Below are positions 1 through 8,972 of a stretch of DNA of 64,000 nucleotides, one piece after another (within the stretch, counting starts at the first letter, position 1; each line of letters begins with the position of its first letter). The notes beneath the pieces are model-generated. The model was not told where the DNA came from, searched no databases, and saw only the letters and a list, made by a program, of their open reading frames with translations. Both the position numbers and the translations under genes were made by a program. Where the stretch lies: assembly GCA_036501025.1 (NCBI GenBank), contig DASYBB010000116.1:3455-67454 (forward strand). Direction: 5' to 3'. Origin of the DNA: DASUBV01 sp036501025 (GTDB taxonomy: Bacteria; Actinomycetota; Actinomycetes; Streptosporangiales; Streptosporangiaceae).

Positions 1-560
1 TAAGCGGCCAGCTCGCGCTCCACGCGCTCGTGCTCCCCGCTGTCGTCGTAGGCGGTCACGGTGACCTCGATCCACGCGCGGTCCGCCGCCGGGATGCCCA
101 GCAGCTCGCAGAGCACCGCGATCGGAAGGGGGCGGGCGAATGCGCGGAGCAGGTCGATCACGTCGCCGCGGGCCGCCGCCAGCTCGTCCAGCAGGCCCGC
201 GGCGATCTCGCGGGCTCTCGGCCGCAGCGCCGCGCGCCGCGGCGCGAACTCCTTCTGCACCAGGCGGCGCAGCCGGGTGTGGTCCGGCGGGTCGGCGTGC
301 AGCATGTGGGCGTAGACGCCCGTTGCCTCGCTCGGCCGGGACCGGCCGCCGCCCGGCCACCGCCGGACGTCCCTCGCGACCCGGGGGTCGGTCAGGACCG
401 CCCGCACGTCCGCGTGGCGGGTGACCACCCAGGCCCGCCCGTAGCCCGGCATGCGGACCGGGGCGACCGGCCGGGACTCGCGCAGCCGCGCGAAGAGCCC
501 CTGCGGGTCCTGGTAGTAGGAGTCCTCGTCCAGTGACTCCGGCTCTATGGGGTCCGCCAC
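1..560 (-). CDS. Cytochrome P450, N-terminal part (runs off left edge)
   Basis: About 187 residues of a bacterial cytochrome P450 are visible; the gene continues past the left edge. Near the start the reading is 'YYQDPQGLFARLRESRPVAP', the usual opening of soluble actinobacterial P450s, followed by the helix-C signature 'HADPPDHTRLRRLV' that contacts a haem propionate. The I-helix and the haem-binding Cys lie outside the window. Start is GTG at 560 (another in-frame GTG at 569). No redox partner is visible. Substrate cannot be judged. Confidence 0.85.
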   Translation of the reverse strand, partial: MADPIEPESLDEDSYYQDPQGLFARLRESRPVAPVRMPGYGRAWVVTRHADVRAVLTDPRVARDVRRWPGGGRSRPSEATGVYAHMLHADPPDHTRLRRLVQKEFAPRRAALRPRAREIAAGLLDELAAARGDVIDLLRAFARPLPIAVLCELLGIPAADRAWIEVTVTAYDDSGEHERVERELAA

Positions 561-645
561 GGTCCACACCGTAGGCGTCCGGCCACGCAGCTGACGATCG
601 GTTTTCTCTGCGGCCCGGCGGGCTGCGGCATCACAGGCTGCGGTG

Positions 646-1305
646 TCAGCTCGCGAGCGGAGCGCGGCCCACGCTGGCCAGGGCCGCGTTCAGCACCTCG
701 CGGGTGAGCTCCGGGCGCGGCGTGCCGCCCGGCTCGAACACGTGCAGCCACGTGCGCCCCTGCCCGCCGCCGTTGAAGCCGAACGTGGTGCCCTCGGGCA
801 GCGCGCCGACGATCGCGTGTCGCAGCGGGGCGTCCAGCTCCTGGCCTTCCGGCAGGTACACCGCGTCCTCGGGAACGGCCGGCGGGGCGTTCCTGGCCGC
901 CAGGACGGCGGCCTCCAGCACGTCCAGGTCGGCCAGCCCGGCCAGTGCGCGCGCGGGGACTGACTCCCGGTTCCGGATCATGGACACGAAAGCGTGCTCC
1001 AGGCCGAGGTAGGAGTCGCCCAGCTCGGCCGCGATCTCCGCGCCCCAGATCTGCACGTGGTCACCGCCCTGGGCAAGCCGCGGAGCAGCCGGGGGCGTGT
1101 AGCCGGGACTGCGGAGGATGTCGAGCACGGCGGCCTCGGCCTGGCCGAGGTCAACCAGGTCCGCGATCACGCTCACCGGCCACCCGCCGTCGTGCAGCAT
1201 CCCCAGGAACAGGTGCTCCGCCCCGCCGGCCGGGCTCCCCTGAGCCCGGGCGATCTCGGCGGCCCGGCCCTGGATCTCGTAGTAGTGCGGGCTAAGCGAC
1301 AGCAT
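646..1305 (-). CDS. Stand-alone Clp N-terminal (Clp_N) repeat protein
   Basis: A soluble protein of about 219 residues with two Clp_N-type repeats: one around 'GGAEHLFLGMLHDGG' and a second around 'YLGLEHAFVSMIRNRE'. The conserved 'xxEHLxLGLL' helix is the hallmark. Such repeats bind substrates or adaptors at the N-terminus of ClpC/ClpA, but no AAA+ ATPase domain follows. A C-terminal stretch of about 70 residues is not recognised. Start ATG at 1305 begins the homologous region; an upstream in-frame ATG at 1350 would add 15 residues. Role unknown; adaptor or stress function is inference. Confidence 0.7.
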   Translation of the reverse strand: MLSLSPHYYEIQGRAAEIARAQGSPAGGAEHLFLGMLHDGGWPVSVIADLVDLGQAEAAVLDILRSPGYTPPAAPRLAQGGDHVQIWGAEIAAELGDSYLGLEHAFVSMIRNRESVPARALAGLADLDVLEAAVLAARNAPPAVPEDAVYLPEGQELDAPLRHAIVGALPEGTTFGFNGGGQGRTWLHVFEPGGTPRPELTREVLNAALASVGRAPLAS

Positions 1306-1401
1306 CCCGTCACATGACCCTGGCATAGTCCCACGATAGGCGCGCCGCAAGGCGCGGCCCAGCCACTAGCCTCCAGCTGCCAGGCGAACGCGGGTACCCG
1401 G

Positions 1402-1872
1402 TCAGGCGGGCGCGTCAGCGTCCTGCAGGGAGGCCGCGAGCTCCTCGGGGCCGGGCTGGGCCGCCGCCGGATTCATCCACATGACCTGCCAGCCATGGCC
1501 GTCGAGGTCGAAGAAGCTGCGTGAGTACATGAAGCCGTGGTCCTCGGGGCCGTCCGCCTCGGCGCCGCCCGCGGCGAGCGCGGCCTCAGCGACGGTGTCG
1601 ACCTCATCGCGGGCTGACACGCTGAAGCAGTAGAGCGCCAGCGCGTGCGTGGCGGGATCGGCCATCGGCAGCTTCGCGAACTGCGCGAACTTCTCGTGGC
1701 TGAGCAGCATGACGGAGGCCTGCTCGCCGACCAGCATGCAGGCGGCCGTCTCGTCAGTGAACATGGGGTTGAAGCTGAACCCGAGCCGCGCGAAGAACGC
1801 CGTGCTGCGCTCGACGTCCGCCACGGGCATGTTCACGAACAGCATGCGGCCGGCGTGTGCAGGTGCGGTCAT
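1402..1872 (-). CDS. VOC-family (glyoxalase/bleomycin-resistance fold) protein
   Basis: 156 residues. One VOC module opening 'MLFVNMPVADVERSTAFFARL' style (positions about 10-30) and closing 'FFDLDGHGWQVMWMNP', matching the large 'glyoxalase/extradiol dioxygenase' subfamily that carries the 'DxDGHxWxxxWM' ending. ATG at 1872 is preceded by a good GGAGG ribosome site. Metal-site residues near His and Glu positions are partly conserved, but the substrate is unknown. It stands alone between oppositely characterised genes, on the same strand as the DUF2332 gene. Confidence 0.8.
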   Translation of the reverse strand: MTAPAHAGRMLFVNMPVADVERSTAFFARLGFSFNPMFTDETAACMLVGEQASVMLLSHEKFAQFAKLPMADPATHALALYCFSVSARDEVDTVAEAALAAGGAEADGPEDHGFMYSRSFFDLDGHGWQVMWMNPAAAQPGPEELAASLQDADAPA

Positions 1873-1954
1873 GATGGGGCCTCCAGTCCGGGAGTCGATG
1901 GTGCATGTCAGGTAGACCGGCCAGCCCGCGGAACTCATCGGTGATCTCGGGTCC

Positions 1955-3019
1955 CTAGAATCCGGCCAGCCACGCGAGCACGCGGCCCTGCGACCAGCAG
2001 CGGCCGACGGACTCGGCGCGCAGCTCGGAGTGGCCGAACACCGCCACGCCGATGATGCTGTGCCCGGACGCGCGGCGGTCGCCGAAGGTCTGGATTCCCG
2101 GCGCGACGCCGACGCCCTCCGCGGACACCCACGCCACCGCCCGGCCCGCCGCCGCGTCGCCGAGCCGGTGCAGGAACCGCAGCCGCTGCTCGGGCGGAAA
2201 GCGCGACAGCGTCCACGTCGTGGTGACAACTGGCAGCGCGCCGGGCGGAACGCGGGCCAGGGCGTCCGGCAGCACCGCCACGGCATCGCCCGTCAGCAGC
2301 ACCGGCGGGGCCGCCGCCGCCAGCGCGATCTCCGCGTCGAGCAGCGCGGCCCGCTCGTGCTGGTCCGGCGGCACGCAGGCGCGCAGCCAGCGGGCGGCAT
2401 CCGGGTCGGTGACGTCGGCCGGGTCGAGGTCAATGCCGATCCGGGCGGCGACCCGCGGCATGGCCCGCGCCGGGACCGGCATGCCGCCCGCGACCGAGCA
2501 TGACAGCTGCACCGGAGAAGCCGGGTCGCCCAGCATCACCCCGTTACTGTAGGTAATGCCGATACGGTCGACGCTGAGGCTGAGCCCGGCCGAGCAGCCC
2601 ACGTCGATCAGCCCGACCGCGTCCGCGCCGGCCCGCCGCGCCGCCTCGGCAATGGCCGGGTACAGCACGGCGCCGCGGCCGGCCTCGCCGGCCCGCGCCG
2701 GCCAGCGCACGGCGGCGGCCACGACCGCGCCGGTCATCCCCAGCAGCGTGCCGGCCGCCGCGCCCGCGGCCGCGCCGGCGTCCCCGGCGGCATAGGCCGC
2801 GGCCAGCGCCGGGGCGCGCCCGGCCAGGGCAAGGTCGTGCAGCGCGGCGAGGATCACCGCCGGGCTCCGCTTGCGGGCCGGCGCCGCCTCGATGGCGCGC
2901 AGCGCCTCCGCGGACTCGCTCAGGGCGACGGCGACGCGCCCGTACAGCGGCGAGTTCCCGGCCGCCTCGGCCGCACCGAAGCGGCGGTACACCTGAGCGA
3001 GCGTGCGGGGCGTCGGCAT
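1955..3019 (-). CDS. DUF2332 family protein
   Basis: 354 residues, full length for DUF2332, a family common in actinobacteria and proteobacteria. The central segment has a Rossmann-methyltransferase-like look: 'LIDVGCSAGLSLSVDR' resembles a SAM-binding motif I, followed by the family's 'YSNG' and 'DPAD' segments, and later 'VVTTTWTLSRFPPEQRL'. Start ATG at 3019 is the only start that preserves the family N-terminus 'VYRRFGAAEAAGNSPLY'. Biochemical role is unknown; SAM-dependent activity is inference from the glycine-rich motif. Confidence 0.8.
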   Translation of the reverse strand: MPTPRTLAQVYRRFGAAEAAGNSPLYGRVAVALSESAEALRAIEAAPARKRSPAVILAALHDLALAGRAPALAAAYAAGDAGAAAGAAAGTLLGMTGAVVAAAVRWPARAGEAGRGAVLYPAIAEAARRAGADAVGLIDVGCSAGLSLSVDRIGITYSNGVMLGDPASPVQLSCSVAGGMPVPARAMPRVAARIGIDLDPADVTDPDAARWLRACVPPDQHERAALLDAEIALAAAAPPVLLTGDAVAVLPDALARVPPGALPVVTTTWTLSRFPPEQRLRFLHRLGDAAAGRAVAWVSAEGVGVAPGIQTFGDRRASGHSIIGVAVFGHSELRAESVGRCWSQGRVLAWLAGF

Positions 3020-3051
3020 CCCGGCGAGTCTACGAGCCGCATGCTCAGCCC

Positions 3052-4572
3052 TCAGTCGTCGTGCTTCAGGTGCGGCCACAGCGCCTTCCAGGACCCGGAC
3101 GGGCCGGTGCAGACGCCGATCGGCAGGTCGTTCCAGTCGCTCGTCACCTGGCTGGGCGGGTTGTAGACGGCCAGCTGCCGGCAGTGCGCGAAGTACGGCG
3201 CCAGCTGCGCGGACGCGTCGACGTACAGGACCGTCGCGTCGGATGCGCCCCCCGGTCCCCACGTCCAGAACGAGTTGTGCCCCGAGATCACCGGCGGCAG
3301 GTGGCGCGGCCCGCCGTACACGTCCAGCGCGCCGGCCTCCGCGTAGGCACCGGTGAAGACGGACGTCGGCGGCTGGCCGGCCCGGGTGAGCGCCGCGTCC
3401 TGCGCCGCCACGTCGGCGGCCAGCTGCGGCCAGCCGATGCCGTCGGCGATGGTGGTCGTGCCGCTCACCTTGTGCAGGCTCGCGACCGGCAGCAGGGGCA
3501 GCACGCTCGGCAGGATGACCGCCGTGCCGGCCAGCGCGAGGACGCCGATGGCCGCCCGCCGGGCGCGCGGCCGGCCCGCCCGCGCGATCCAGCCCTCGGC
3601 CGACACGGACCCGGCGGCCAGGACTGCGGGCAGTATCCCGTCGGCGTAATACACCTTCCCCGGTATCCAGGCCAGGACGTAGATCAGGATCAGGGTGGCG
3701 GTGACGGCGAGGAACCGGAGCCGCTCCTCGCGCCAGAGCCGGATCAGCCCTGCGATGACCAGCGGAATCCCCAGCAGGCCCGCGTAGACGAGCTGCGCGG
3801 GCAGCCCGCCGAGGTAGTCGCCCGCGGAGGTGTTCTGCTGGTGCAGCGCGGATGCCATCGTCAGCTGCGGCCAGCCGCTGGCGAACTGCCAGGCCAGGTT
3901 CGGCAGCCAGATCGCCAGCGCGATGATGCCGCCGAGCCACGGCCACCAGGTGGCCAGGACCGCCCGGTGGGCCGAGGTGACGAGAATGCCGATGACCAGG
4001 GCCGCGAGCAGGGTCAGGATCAGGTACTCGTCCTCGACGCCGAGGCCGGCCGCGACGCCGGCGCCGAGCCACCATCGCGGCCGGCCCCGCAGCAGCGCCG
4101 TGGCCGCGCACGCCGTGACGGCCGTCCAGGCCAGCAGGTCGTAGGGCGTGGTGTTGCCGATGTGCATGGCGCCGAGGAAGACCGGCGCGATGGCGACGGC
4201 CAGGGCCGCGGTCACCCGCGCGGCGCGGCCGCCGCCGAAGAGCGCGGCGAGCCGCGCGGCGAGCACCACCATCGCGCCCCCGGCCAGGGCGGGCAGGATC
4301 CGGATCGCGGCCGGGTGCACGCCGAGCACGTCGGTGGTGCGGGCCAGCAGCACCGCGAGCGGCGGCTGGTCCACGTACCCGAGTGCCAGGTGGTGGCTGG
4401 CCACCAGGAAGTACAGCTCGTCCTGCTGGAAGCCGTACCGGTTGCTGACGGCCAGCTCGAGAGCCACGTAAGCGGCGGCAATGACCCACGCGGCCAGCGG
4501 CACGCGGTCGTCGTGCCGAACGGCCGGGCCCGTCACGGGCACGTCCGCAGCCGATCTCCGCCCTGATTCCAT
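3052..4572 (-). CDS. Membrane glycosyltransferase family 39 (PMT/ArnT-like)
   Basis: 506 residues with an N-terminal tail of about 20 residues and then roughly a dozen hydrophobic segments. The first periplasmic loop carries 'QQDELYFLVASHHLALGYVD', the acidic DE motif of GT-C enzymes of the dolichyl-phosphate-mannose mannosyltransferase superfamily that use polyprenyl-phosphate sugars. A soluble C-terminal region follows the last helix. Likely acts in the plasma membrane on cell-envelope glycans or proteins; acceptor unknown. It lies 32 bp upstream of the DUF2332 gene on the same strand, so the two may be co-transcribed. Confidence 0.8.
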   Translation of the reverse strand: MESGRRSAADVPVTGPAVRHDDRVPLAAWVIAAAYVALELAVSNRYGFQQDELYFLVASHHLALGYVDQPPLAVLLARTTDVLGVHPAAIRILPALAGGAMVVLAARLAALFGGGRAARVTAALAVAIAPVFLGAMHIGNTTPYDLLAWTAVTACAATALLRGRPRWWLGAGVAAGLGVEDEYLILTLLAALVIGILVTSAHRAVLATWWPWLGGIIALAIWLPNLAWQFASGWPQLTMASALHQQNTSAGDYLGGLPAQLVYAGLLGIPLVIAGLIRLWREERLRFLAVTATLILIYVLAWIPGKVYYADGILPAVLAAGSVSAEGWIARAGRPRARRAAIGVLALAGTAVILPSVLPLLPVASLHKVSGTTTIADGIGWPQLAADVAAQDAALTRAGQPPTSVFTGAYAEAGALDVYGGPRHLPPVISGHNSFWTWGPGGASDATVLYVDASAQLAPYFAHCRQLAVYNPPSQVTSDWNDLPIGVCTGPSGSWKALWPHLKHDD

Positions 4573-4633
4573 GGCCTCACGATGGCACCCGGGGCGAATG
4601 GGCGGCTATCGGCCATGCGGGGGAAATCCGCTA

Positions 4634-4770
4634 TCAGCCCAGAGGAGGAGCGCCGGCCAGGCCGGCCTGGTCGGGGGTGATGACGAGCTGGACCCGGTCC
4701 CGGGTGCCGAGCTTGGCCAGCAGCCGGGCCACGCGGGTCTTGGCGGTGCTGTTCAGGCGGTCGCCGGGGA
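4634..4770 (-). pseudogene. Relic: C-terminal end of a LuxR/NarL-type response regulator
   Basis: Reading the minus strand in the frame ending at the TGA of 4634-4636 gives 'STAKTRVARLLAKLGTRDRV' followed by 'QLVITPDQAGL', which is the second half of a LuxR-type helix-turn-helix (compare 'PTAKTHVSRILTKLGARDR' in the intact regulator at 24.3 kb). There is no receiver domain, no start codon and no upstream HTH half. The preserved reading abuts and slightly overlaps the 3' end of the LysR gene in another frame. It is a leftover of a deleted response-regulator gene. Confidence 0.7.
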
Positions 4771-5598
4771 TGCGGCCGGGCCGGGGGGCATGCTGGCCGC
4801 GGCGGCGCGGGCCAGGGCGGCGACGGGCAGGGACGTGGCGTGGGCGGGCCAGGCGAGCAGGAGGCTGACCGGGGGGAGGTCTGTCACCGGGACGATGGCC
4901 AGGTCGTCGCGCAGCGGCCTGGTCAGCACCCGCGGCAGGACAGCGACCGTGCGTCCCAGGGCGATCAGGTGCATCAGCTCGCTGAGGCTCTTCATCGCGG
5001 CGGGATCGGCGGGCTTGCGGTGCAGGTTCTCACCCGCCAGGTCGGCCATCTGCAGGCTCGCGCGCCGGGCGAGCGGGTGGGAGGCGGGCAGGACGGCGAC
5101 CGGTGCCTCGGTCAGCAGTATCTCGGTGTCCAGCCCGTCCAGCTCGTCGGGCGGCGCGTGCAGCAGGGCCGCCTCCGCCTGTCCCTCGCGCAGCATGCGA
5201 GACGGGCTCGCCCCGAAGGCCACCTCGACCGGCAGCGCGCCTGGCTCGCGTTCGTATGCGGCGAGGATGGCCGGGAGCAGGCCCGCGTCGCCGCCGGGCT
5301 TCATGGCCAGGATCACGCGCGGGGCGGGGGCGCCGGCCCGCTGCGCTCGCAGCGCCGCGGCGGACACTGCCTCCAGCGCGACGCGCGCCTCGCGGCGCAG
5401 GACCCGCCCGGCCTCGGTCAGCGACACGGCGCGGCTGGTTCGCTCGAGCAAGGTGACGCCCAGCCGGCGCTCCAGCTGCCGGACCGTCTTGGACAGCGCG
5501 GGCTGCGCGATGCCCAGCCGGGCCGCGGCGCGGCCGAAGTGAAGCTCGTCGGCCACCGCCAGGAAGTAGGCCAGTTCCCGGGTCTCGAGCCGATCCAT
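4753..5598 (-). CDS. LysR-family transcriptional regulator
   Basis: 281 residues: an N-terminal winged HTH (residues 1-60, 'ELHFGRAAARLGIAQPALSK' then 'LERRLGVTLLERTSRAVSLT') and a periplasmic-binding-like effector domain. The gene is divergent from the SDR gene at 5717 with 118 bp between them, the classic LysR arrangement, so it probably controls that reductase and itself. The C-terminus 'PPGPAASPATA' runs directly into a LuxR relic, so the last few residues may have been created by the deletion that made it. Effector unknown. Confidence 0.85.
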   Translation of the reverse strand: MDRLETRELAYFLAVADELHFGRAAARLGIAQPALSKTVRQLERRLGVTLLERTSRAVSLTEAGRVLRREARVALEAVSAAALRAQRAGAPAPRVILAMKPGGDAGLLPAILAAYEREPGALPVEVAFGASPSRMLREGQAEAALLHAPPDELDGLDTEILLTEAPVAVLPASHPLARRASLQMADLAGENLHRKPADPAAMKSLSELMHLIALGRTVAVLPRVLTRPLRDDLAIVPVTDLPPVSLLLAWPAHATSLPVAALARAAAASMPPGPAASPATA

Positions 5599-5716
5599 TC
5601 CTCCAGGCTATCGGTCCCGGCCCGGCCGGCCTTGGACGTGCCGCGCGGCCCGGTGATGGGCTGAGGCCATCACCTCCCGCCTGGCCGGCGCACGGCCCTC
5701 GTCCAAGGAGATCACC

Positions 5717-6403
5717 ATGCCCGCAATCGCGCTCGTGGCCGCCGGGGCCCGCCTGGGCCTGTCCCTCGGCCGCGTCTTCGGCGGCCGCGGCTTCAGCGTC
5801 GCGCTGATCGCCCGCTCAGGGGAGCGACTCGGTGAGCTCACCGGAAAGCTCGCGGCCGAGGGGATCACGGCGGCCGGCTTTGCCGCCGACGTGACCGACC
5901 GTCCCGCGCTGGCCGCGGCCCTGGACACCGCCGCGGAGCGGCTCGGCGGGATCACCGTGCTGCACTACGCCAGCCCGGGCGCGGGAACCACCCGGGAACT
6001 GCGCAGCACGGGACCGCTGGACGTCACGGTCGGCAACCTCGCGCCGCAGGTCGAGTGCACCTGCTACGGCGCGATCACCGCGGCCCGCGCGGTGCTGCCG
6101 GCGATGCTGGACGCCGGCACGGGAACACTGCTGTTCACCACCGGCGGATCCTCGGTCACTCCCGCGCCGGTGTTCGTCAGCGCCGGCATGGCCGGGGCCG
6201 CCCTGCGCAAATGGGCCCTCACGCTCAACGGCGCGCTGGCCGGCACGGGCGTCTACGCCGGCCATGTCGCCATCGGCACCTGGATCGCCGGCACGCCAGG
6301 CGCCCCCGCGGGCGTGCCGCTCGCGGAACCCGATGACATCGCGCGCGTCTACTGGGACCTGCACGCCCGCCGCGAGCCCGCGGAGCACCTCGTCACAGCC
6401 TGA
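5717..6403 (+). CDS. SDR-like Rossmann protein lacking the YxxxK catalytic pair
   Basis: 228 residues with the short-chain dehydrogenase layout: an N-terminal glycine-rich segment 'AAGARLGLSLGRVF', an 'ADVTD' adenine-contact motif near residue 55, and a strand 'GTLLFTTGGSS' giving the catalytic-Ser region. At the Tyr-xxx-Lys position it reads 'VSAGMAGAALR', so both Tyr and Lys are absent; I recall a subfamily with this substitution, so this is probably inherited. Start ATG at 5717 follows AAGGAGAT. Divergent from the LysR gene, its likely regulator. Confidence 0.75.
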   Translation: MPAIALVAAGARLGLSLGRVFGGRGFSVALIARSGERLGELTGKLAAEGITAAGFAADVTDRPALAAALDTAAERLGGITVLHYASPGAGTTRELRSTGPLDVTVGNLAPQVECTCYGAITAARAVLPAMLDAGTGTLLFTTGGSSVTPAPVFVSAGMAGAALRKWALTLNGALAGTGVYAGHVAIGTWIAGTPGAPAGVPLAEPDDIARVYWDLHARREPAEHLVTA

Positions 6404-6589
6404 CGTGCGACACCGGGCCCGCAGCCCGCCAGCGGCCGGGCCCGTCCCCGCGCGCGGCGCGATCAGCGCCGCCACGCGCCCACCGTGCCCTATCCGCTGC
6501 CCATGGGCGATGACTTTCGCGGTGGCCGCGCGTCTTGTCTGCGAGACGCTGATAGCCACGATGGCGCTGGACGATGGAAGGGGTGCTTC

Positions 6590-7114
6590 ATGGAGATCAC
6601 CAACCTGGGCAAGGCCGACGGCCTGCCGCCGGTGGACTGGGCGGCGGTTGCGGAGAAGCTCGACGCGGGGTCGGCGCCCGCTGCGGGCGCGCACAATTCC
6701 CGCACGACCTGGCTCTCGACCGTCAACGAGGACGGCAGCCCCCATGTGACCGCGGTCGGTGCGCTCTGGCACGACGGGGCCTTCTGGTTCCAGACCGGTG
6801 CGGGCACCCGGAAGGGACGCAACGTCGCGCGCGATCCGCGGTGCTCAGTCGCGGTGTCGGTCCGCGACGCGGACGTCGTCATCGAGGGCGACGCCGCGCG
6901 CGTGACCGAGCCGGGCGCGCTGACGCGCATTGCGCAGGCGTGGGCCGACGGCGGCTGGCCCGCCGAGCCCGACGACAGCGGGTCCGGGATCACCGCGCCG
7001 TTCAACGCCCCGTCGCTGGGACCGCCGCCGTGGAACGTGTACCGCATTCAGCCGCGCTCGGCGGTCGTGACCCTGGGGACGGAGCCCGGCGGGCTGACTC
7101 GCTTCCGGTTCTGA
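6590..7114 (+). CDS. Pyridoxamine-5'-phosphate-oxidase-like (PPOX) flavin/F420-binding protein
   Basis: 174 residues of split-barrel PPOX type: 'NSRTTWLSTVNEDGSPHVTA' (first strands), 'GAFWFQTGAGTRKGRNVARD' and 'CSVAVSVRDADVVIEGDA' match the FMN/F420-binding fold, ending with 'WNVYRIQPRSAVVT'. ATG at 6590 follows GGAAGGGG. In actinobacteria such proteins are usually F420H2- or FMN-dependent oxidoreductases of unknown substrate. Stands between the SDR gene and a DHA2 exporter, all on the plus strand. Confidence 0.8.
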   Translation: MEITNLGKADGLPPVDWAAVAEKLDAGSAPAAGAHNSRTTWLSTVNEDGSPHVTAVGALWHDGAFWFQTGAGTRKGRNVARDPRCSVAVSVRDADVVIEGDAARVTEPGALTRIAQAWADGGWPAEPDDSGSGITAPFNAPSLGPPPWNVYRIQPRSAVVTLGTEPGGLTRFRF

Positions 7115-7151
7115 CGCCGCTGGCCGGCTGGGCCGCCTGACATACTCGGCC

Positions 7152-8765
7152 GTGGCGCTGGCGGACCGGCAGGCAACACCCGGGGGCTCACGAGGAGCGC
7201 CAGGGAGCGTGCCGTTGGCAGGGAACGAGGACCCGGCGCCTGGCTCGGTGCGGCTCGCTTCCGCCGCCGGTCGCTGGGTGCTGGCGGTCGCGGTCCTGGG
7301 CGACGCGATGATTCTGCTGGAGGCCACGGTTGTCAACGTGGCGCTGCCCACGATCGGCCGTGATCTCGGCGCCGGCGTCGCCGGGCTGCAGTGGACGCTG
7401 AACAGCTATGTGCTGACGCTCGCGGCTCTTGTCCTGGTGGGCGGCTCGCTCAGCGACATCTATGGCCGGCGCCGAATGTTCATCCTCGGGGTCGTGGTCT
7501 TCGTGGCCGCGTCGGCGCTCTGCGCGGCCGCCCCGACGATCGAGCTGCTCGTCATTGCCCGGTTCGCTCAGGGGATCGGCGGGGCTCTGCTGACGCCGGG
7601 AAGCCTGGCGATCATCGACGCGGTCTTTCATCCCGACGACCGCACCCGGGCGATCGGTGCCTGGGCCGGCCTTGGCGCGGTCGCGGGCGCGATCGGCCCC
7701 TCCGTGGGCGGGTACCTGACGGACGCGCTGTCGTGGCGCGCGGTCTTCCTGATCAATCTTCCGGTGGGGGCCTTCGTCGTCGTGGCCGCGGTCCGTCATG
7801 TGCCGGAGACCCGGGACCCGACGCGTGCGGGCGGCCTGGACCTGCGCGGCGCCGCGCTCGCCACCCTGGCCATCGCCGGCGTGTGCTTCGCGCTGACCGA
7901 GGCGTCCGGGGGCCTGATGCCAGCGGTGATCGCCGCCCTGGCCGCTGGCCTGGCCGCCGCGGCGGCCTTTGTCGCCGTCGAGCGGCGGGCCAGGTTCCCT
8001 ATGCTTCCCCTGGAGTTGTTCCGTTCCCGGCAGTTCGCCAGCGCCAACCTGCTCGCGCTGGTCACTTACGCGGCCCTTGGCGGCGTGATCTTCCTGTTCG
8101 TCGCGTTCTTGCAGGTCACACTCGGCTATACCGCACTTCAGGCCGGGGCCGCCACGCTGCCGATCACCTTGCTGCTGCTGACCCTCTCCAGTCCGTCAGG
8201 GGCGATCGCCCAGCGAATCGGCCCGCGGATCCCGCTGGTGATCGGGGCTGCCCTGGCCGGCGCGGGACTGCTGCTGATGGCAGCGATCCACCCCGGCGAC
8301 GGGTACCTCACCGGGGTGCTGCCCTCGCTGATCGTTTTCGGGGTCGGTCTCGGCATTATGATCACCCCGATCACCGCGACGGTCCTGGCGAGCGTCGATG
8401 CACAGCACTCCGGGATCGCTTCCGCCGTCAACAACGCGCTCTCGCGGCTCGGCCAGATGATCGCGGTTGCCGCTCTCCCCCTGGCCGCCGGGCTTTCCGG
8501 CGCCGCCTTCGACGACCCGGCCAGGATGGCAGCCGGTTTCCCGGTCGCCATGACCGTCGCCGCCGGGGCGTCTTTCGCAGCCGCGCTGCTCGCCTGGACC
8601 ACTATCAGCGACGACGTCCTCCGCCGGTCCGGCACCGACGCCGGGCACGTACCAGCGGAACTCCCGCCGTCCCTCAGGCGGCACTGCCCGGTAGCAGGTA
8701 CCCCGCTCGCCCCGAACCAGGAAACCCCGCCCGGCTCCCGCCCGCCGGCAGCCCGGAAGCCGTGA
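7152..8765 (+). CDS. DHA2-type (EmrB/QacA) MFS drug exporter
   Basis: 537 residues with about 14 hydrophobic segments. Motif C/D1 region 'EATVVNVALPTIGRDL' in helix 1, 'LQWTLNSYVLTLAALVL', motif A 'LSDIYGRRRMFILG' and 'GPSVGGYLTD' identify a 14-TM DHA2 proton antiporter. Start GTG at 7152 is given; GTG at 7209 with AGGGAG just upstream is an equally good choice and would remove 19 residues. The C-terminal tail of about 50 residues is hydrophilic. Substrate unknown. Confidence 0.85.
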   Translation: MALADRQATPGGSRGAPGSVPLAGNEDPAPGSVRLASAAGRWVLAVAVLGDAMILLEATVVNVALPTIGRDLGAGVAGLQWTLNSYVLTLAALVLVGGSLSDIYGRRRMFILGVVVFVAASALCAAAPTIELLVIARFAQGIGGALLTPGSLAIIDAVFHPDDRTRAIGAWAGLGAVAGAIGPSVGGYLTDALSWRAVFLINLPVGAFVVVAAVRHVPETRDPTRAGGLDLRGAALATLAIAGVCFALTEASGGLMPAVIAALAAGLAAAAAFVAVERRARFPMLPLELFRSRQFASANLLALVTYAALGGVIFLFVAFLQVTLGYTALQAGAATLPITLLLLTLSSPSGAIAQRIGPRIPLVIGAALAGAGLLLMAAIHPGDGYLTGVLPSLIVFGVGLGIMITPITATVLASVDAQHSGIASAVNNALSRLGQMIAVAALPLAAGLSGAAFDDPARMAAGFPVAMTVAAGASFAAALLAWTTISDDVLRRSGTDAGHVPAELPPSLRRHCPVAGTPLAPNQETPPGSRPPAARKP

Positions 8766-8891
8766 TCGCCGGCCGCCACGCCCACGATGCCGGCGCCATC
8801 GGGCTGAGCCGGCCGGCTCGCAGCCGCGACCGGTCCTCATGGCCGGACTTGTCGGCGTGGGCATGCGGGATGATTCTGCCCGGGCGCCGCG

Positions 8892-8919
8892 TTGAAGGGT
8901 TATAGACGCGACATATCGT
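8892..8919 (+). promoter_or_regulatory. Candidate promoter for the small membrane protein gene
   Basis: TTGAAG at 8892-8897 and TATCGT at 8914-8919, with a 16-bp spacer, form a weak sigma-70-like pair in an otherwise GC-rich gap of about 200 bp. The gap 8766-8972 holds no gene that I can support. Assignment is tentative. Confidence 0.25.
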
Positions 8920-8972
8920 GTTGCTGAGTAGGCCCAGCCTTGACGGGCTCCGGGCCTGGAGGGGTGAGCGCA

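Noticed and set aside
1955..4489. One 844-codon minus-strand gene across DUF2332 and the membrane glycosyltransferase
   Set aside because: The upper part is in the wrong frame for the glycosyltransferase; DUF2332 starts at ATG 3019 and the two genes are separate.
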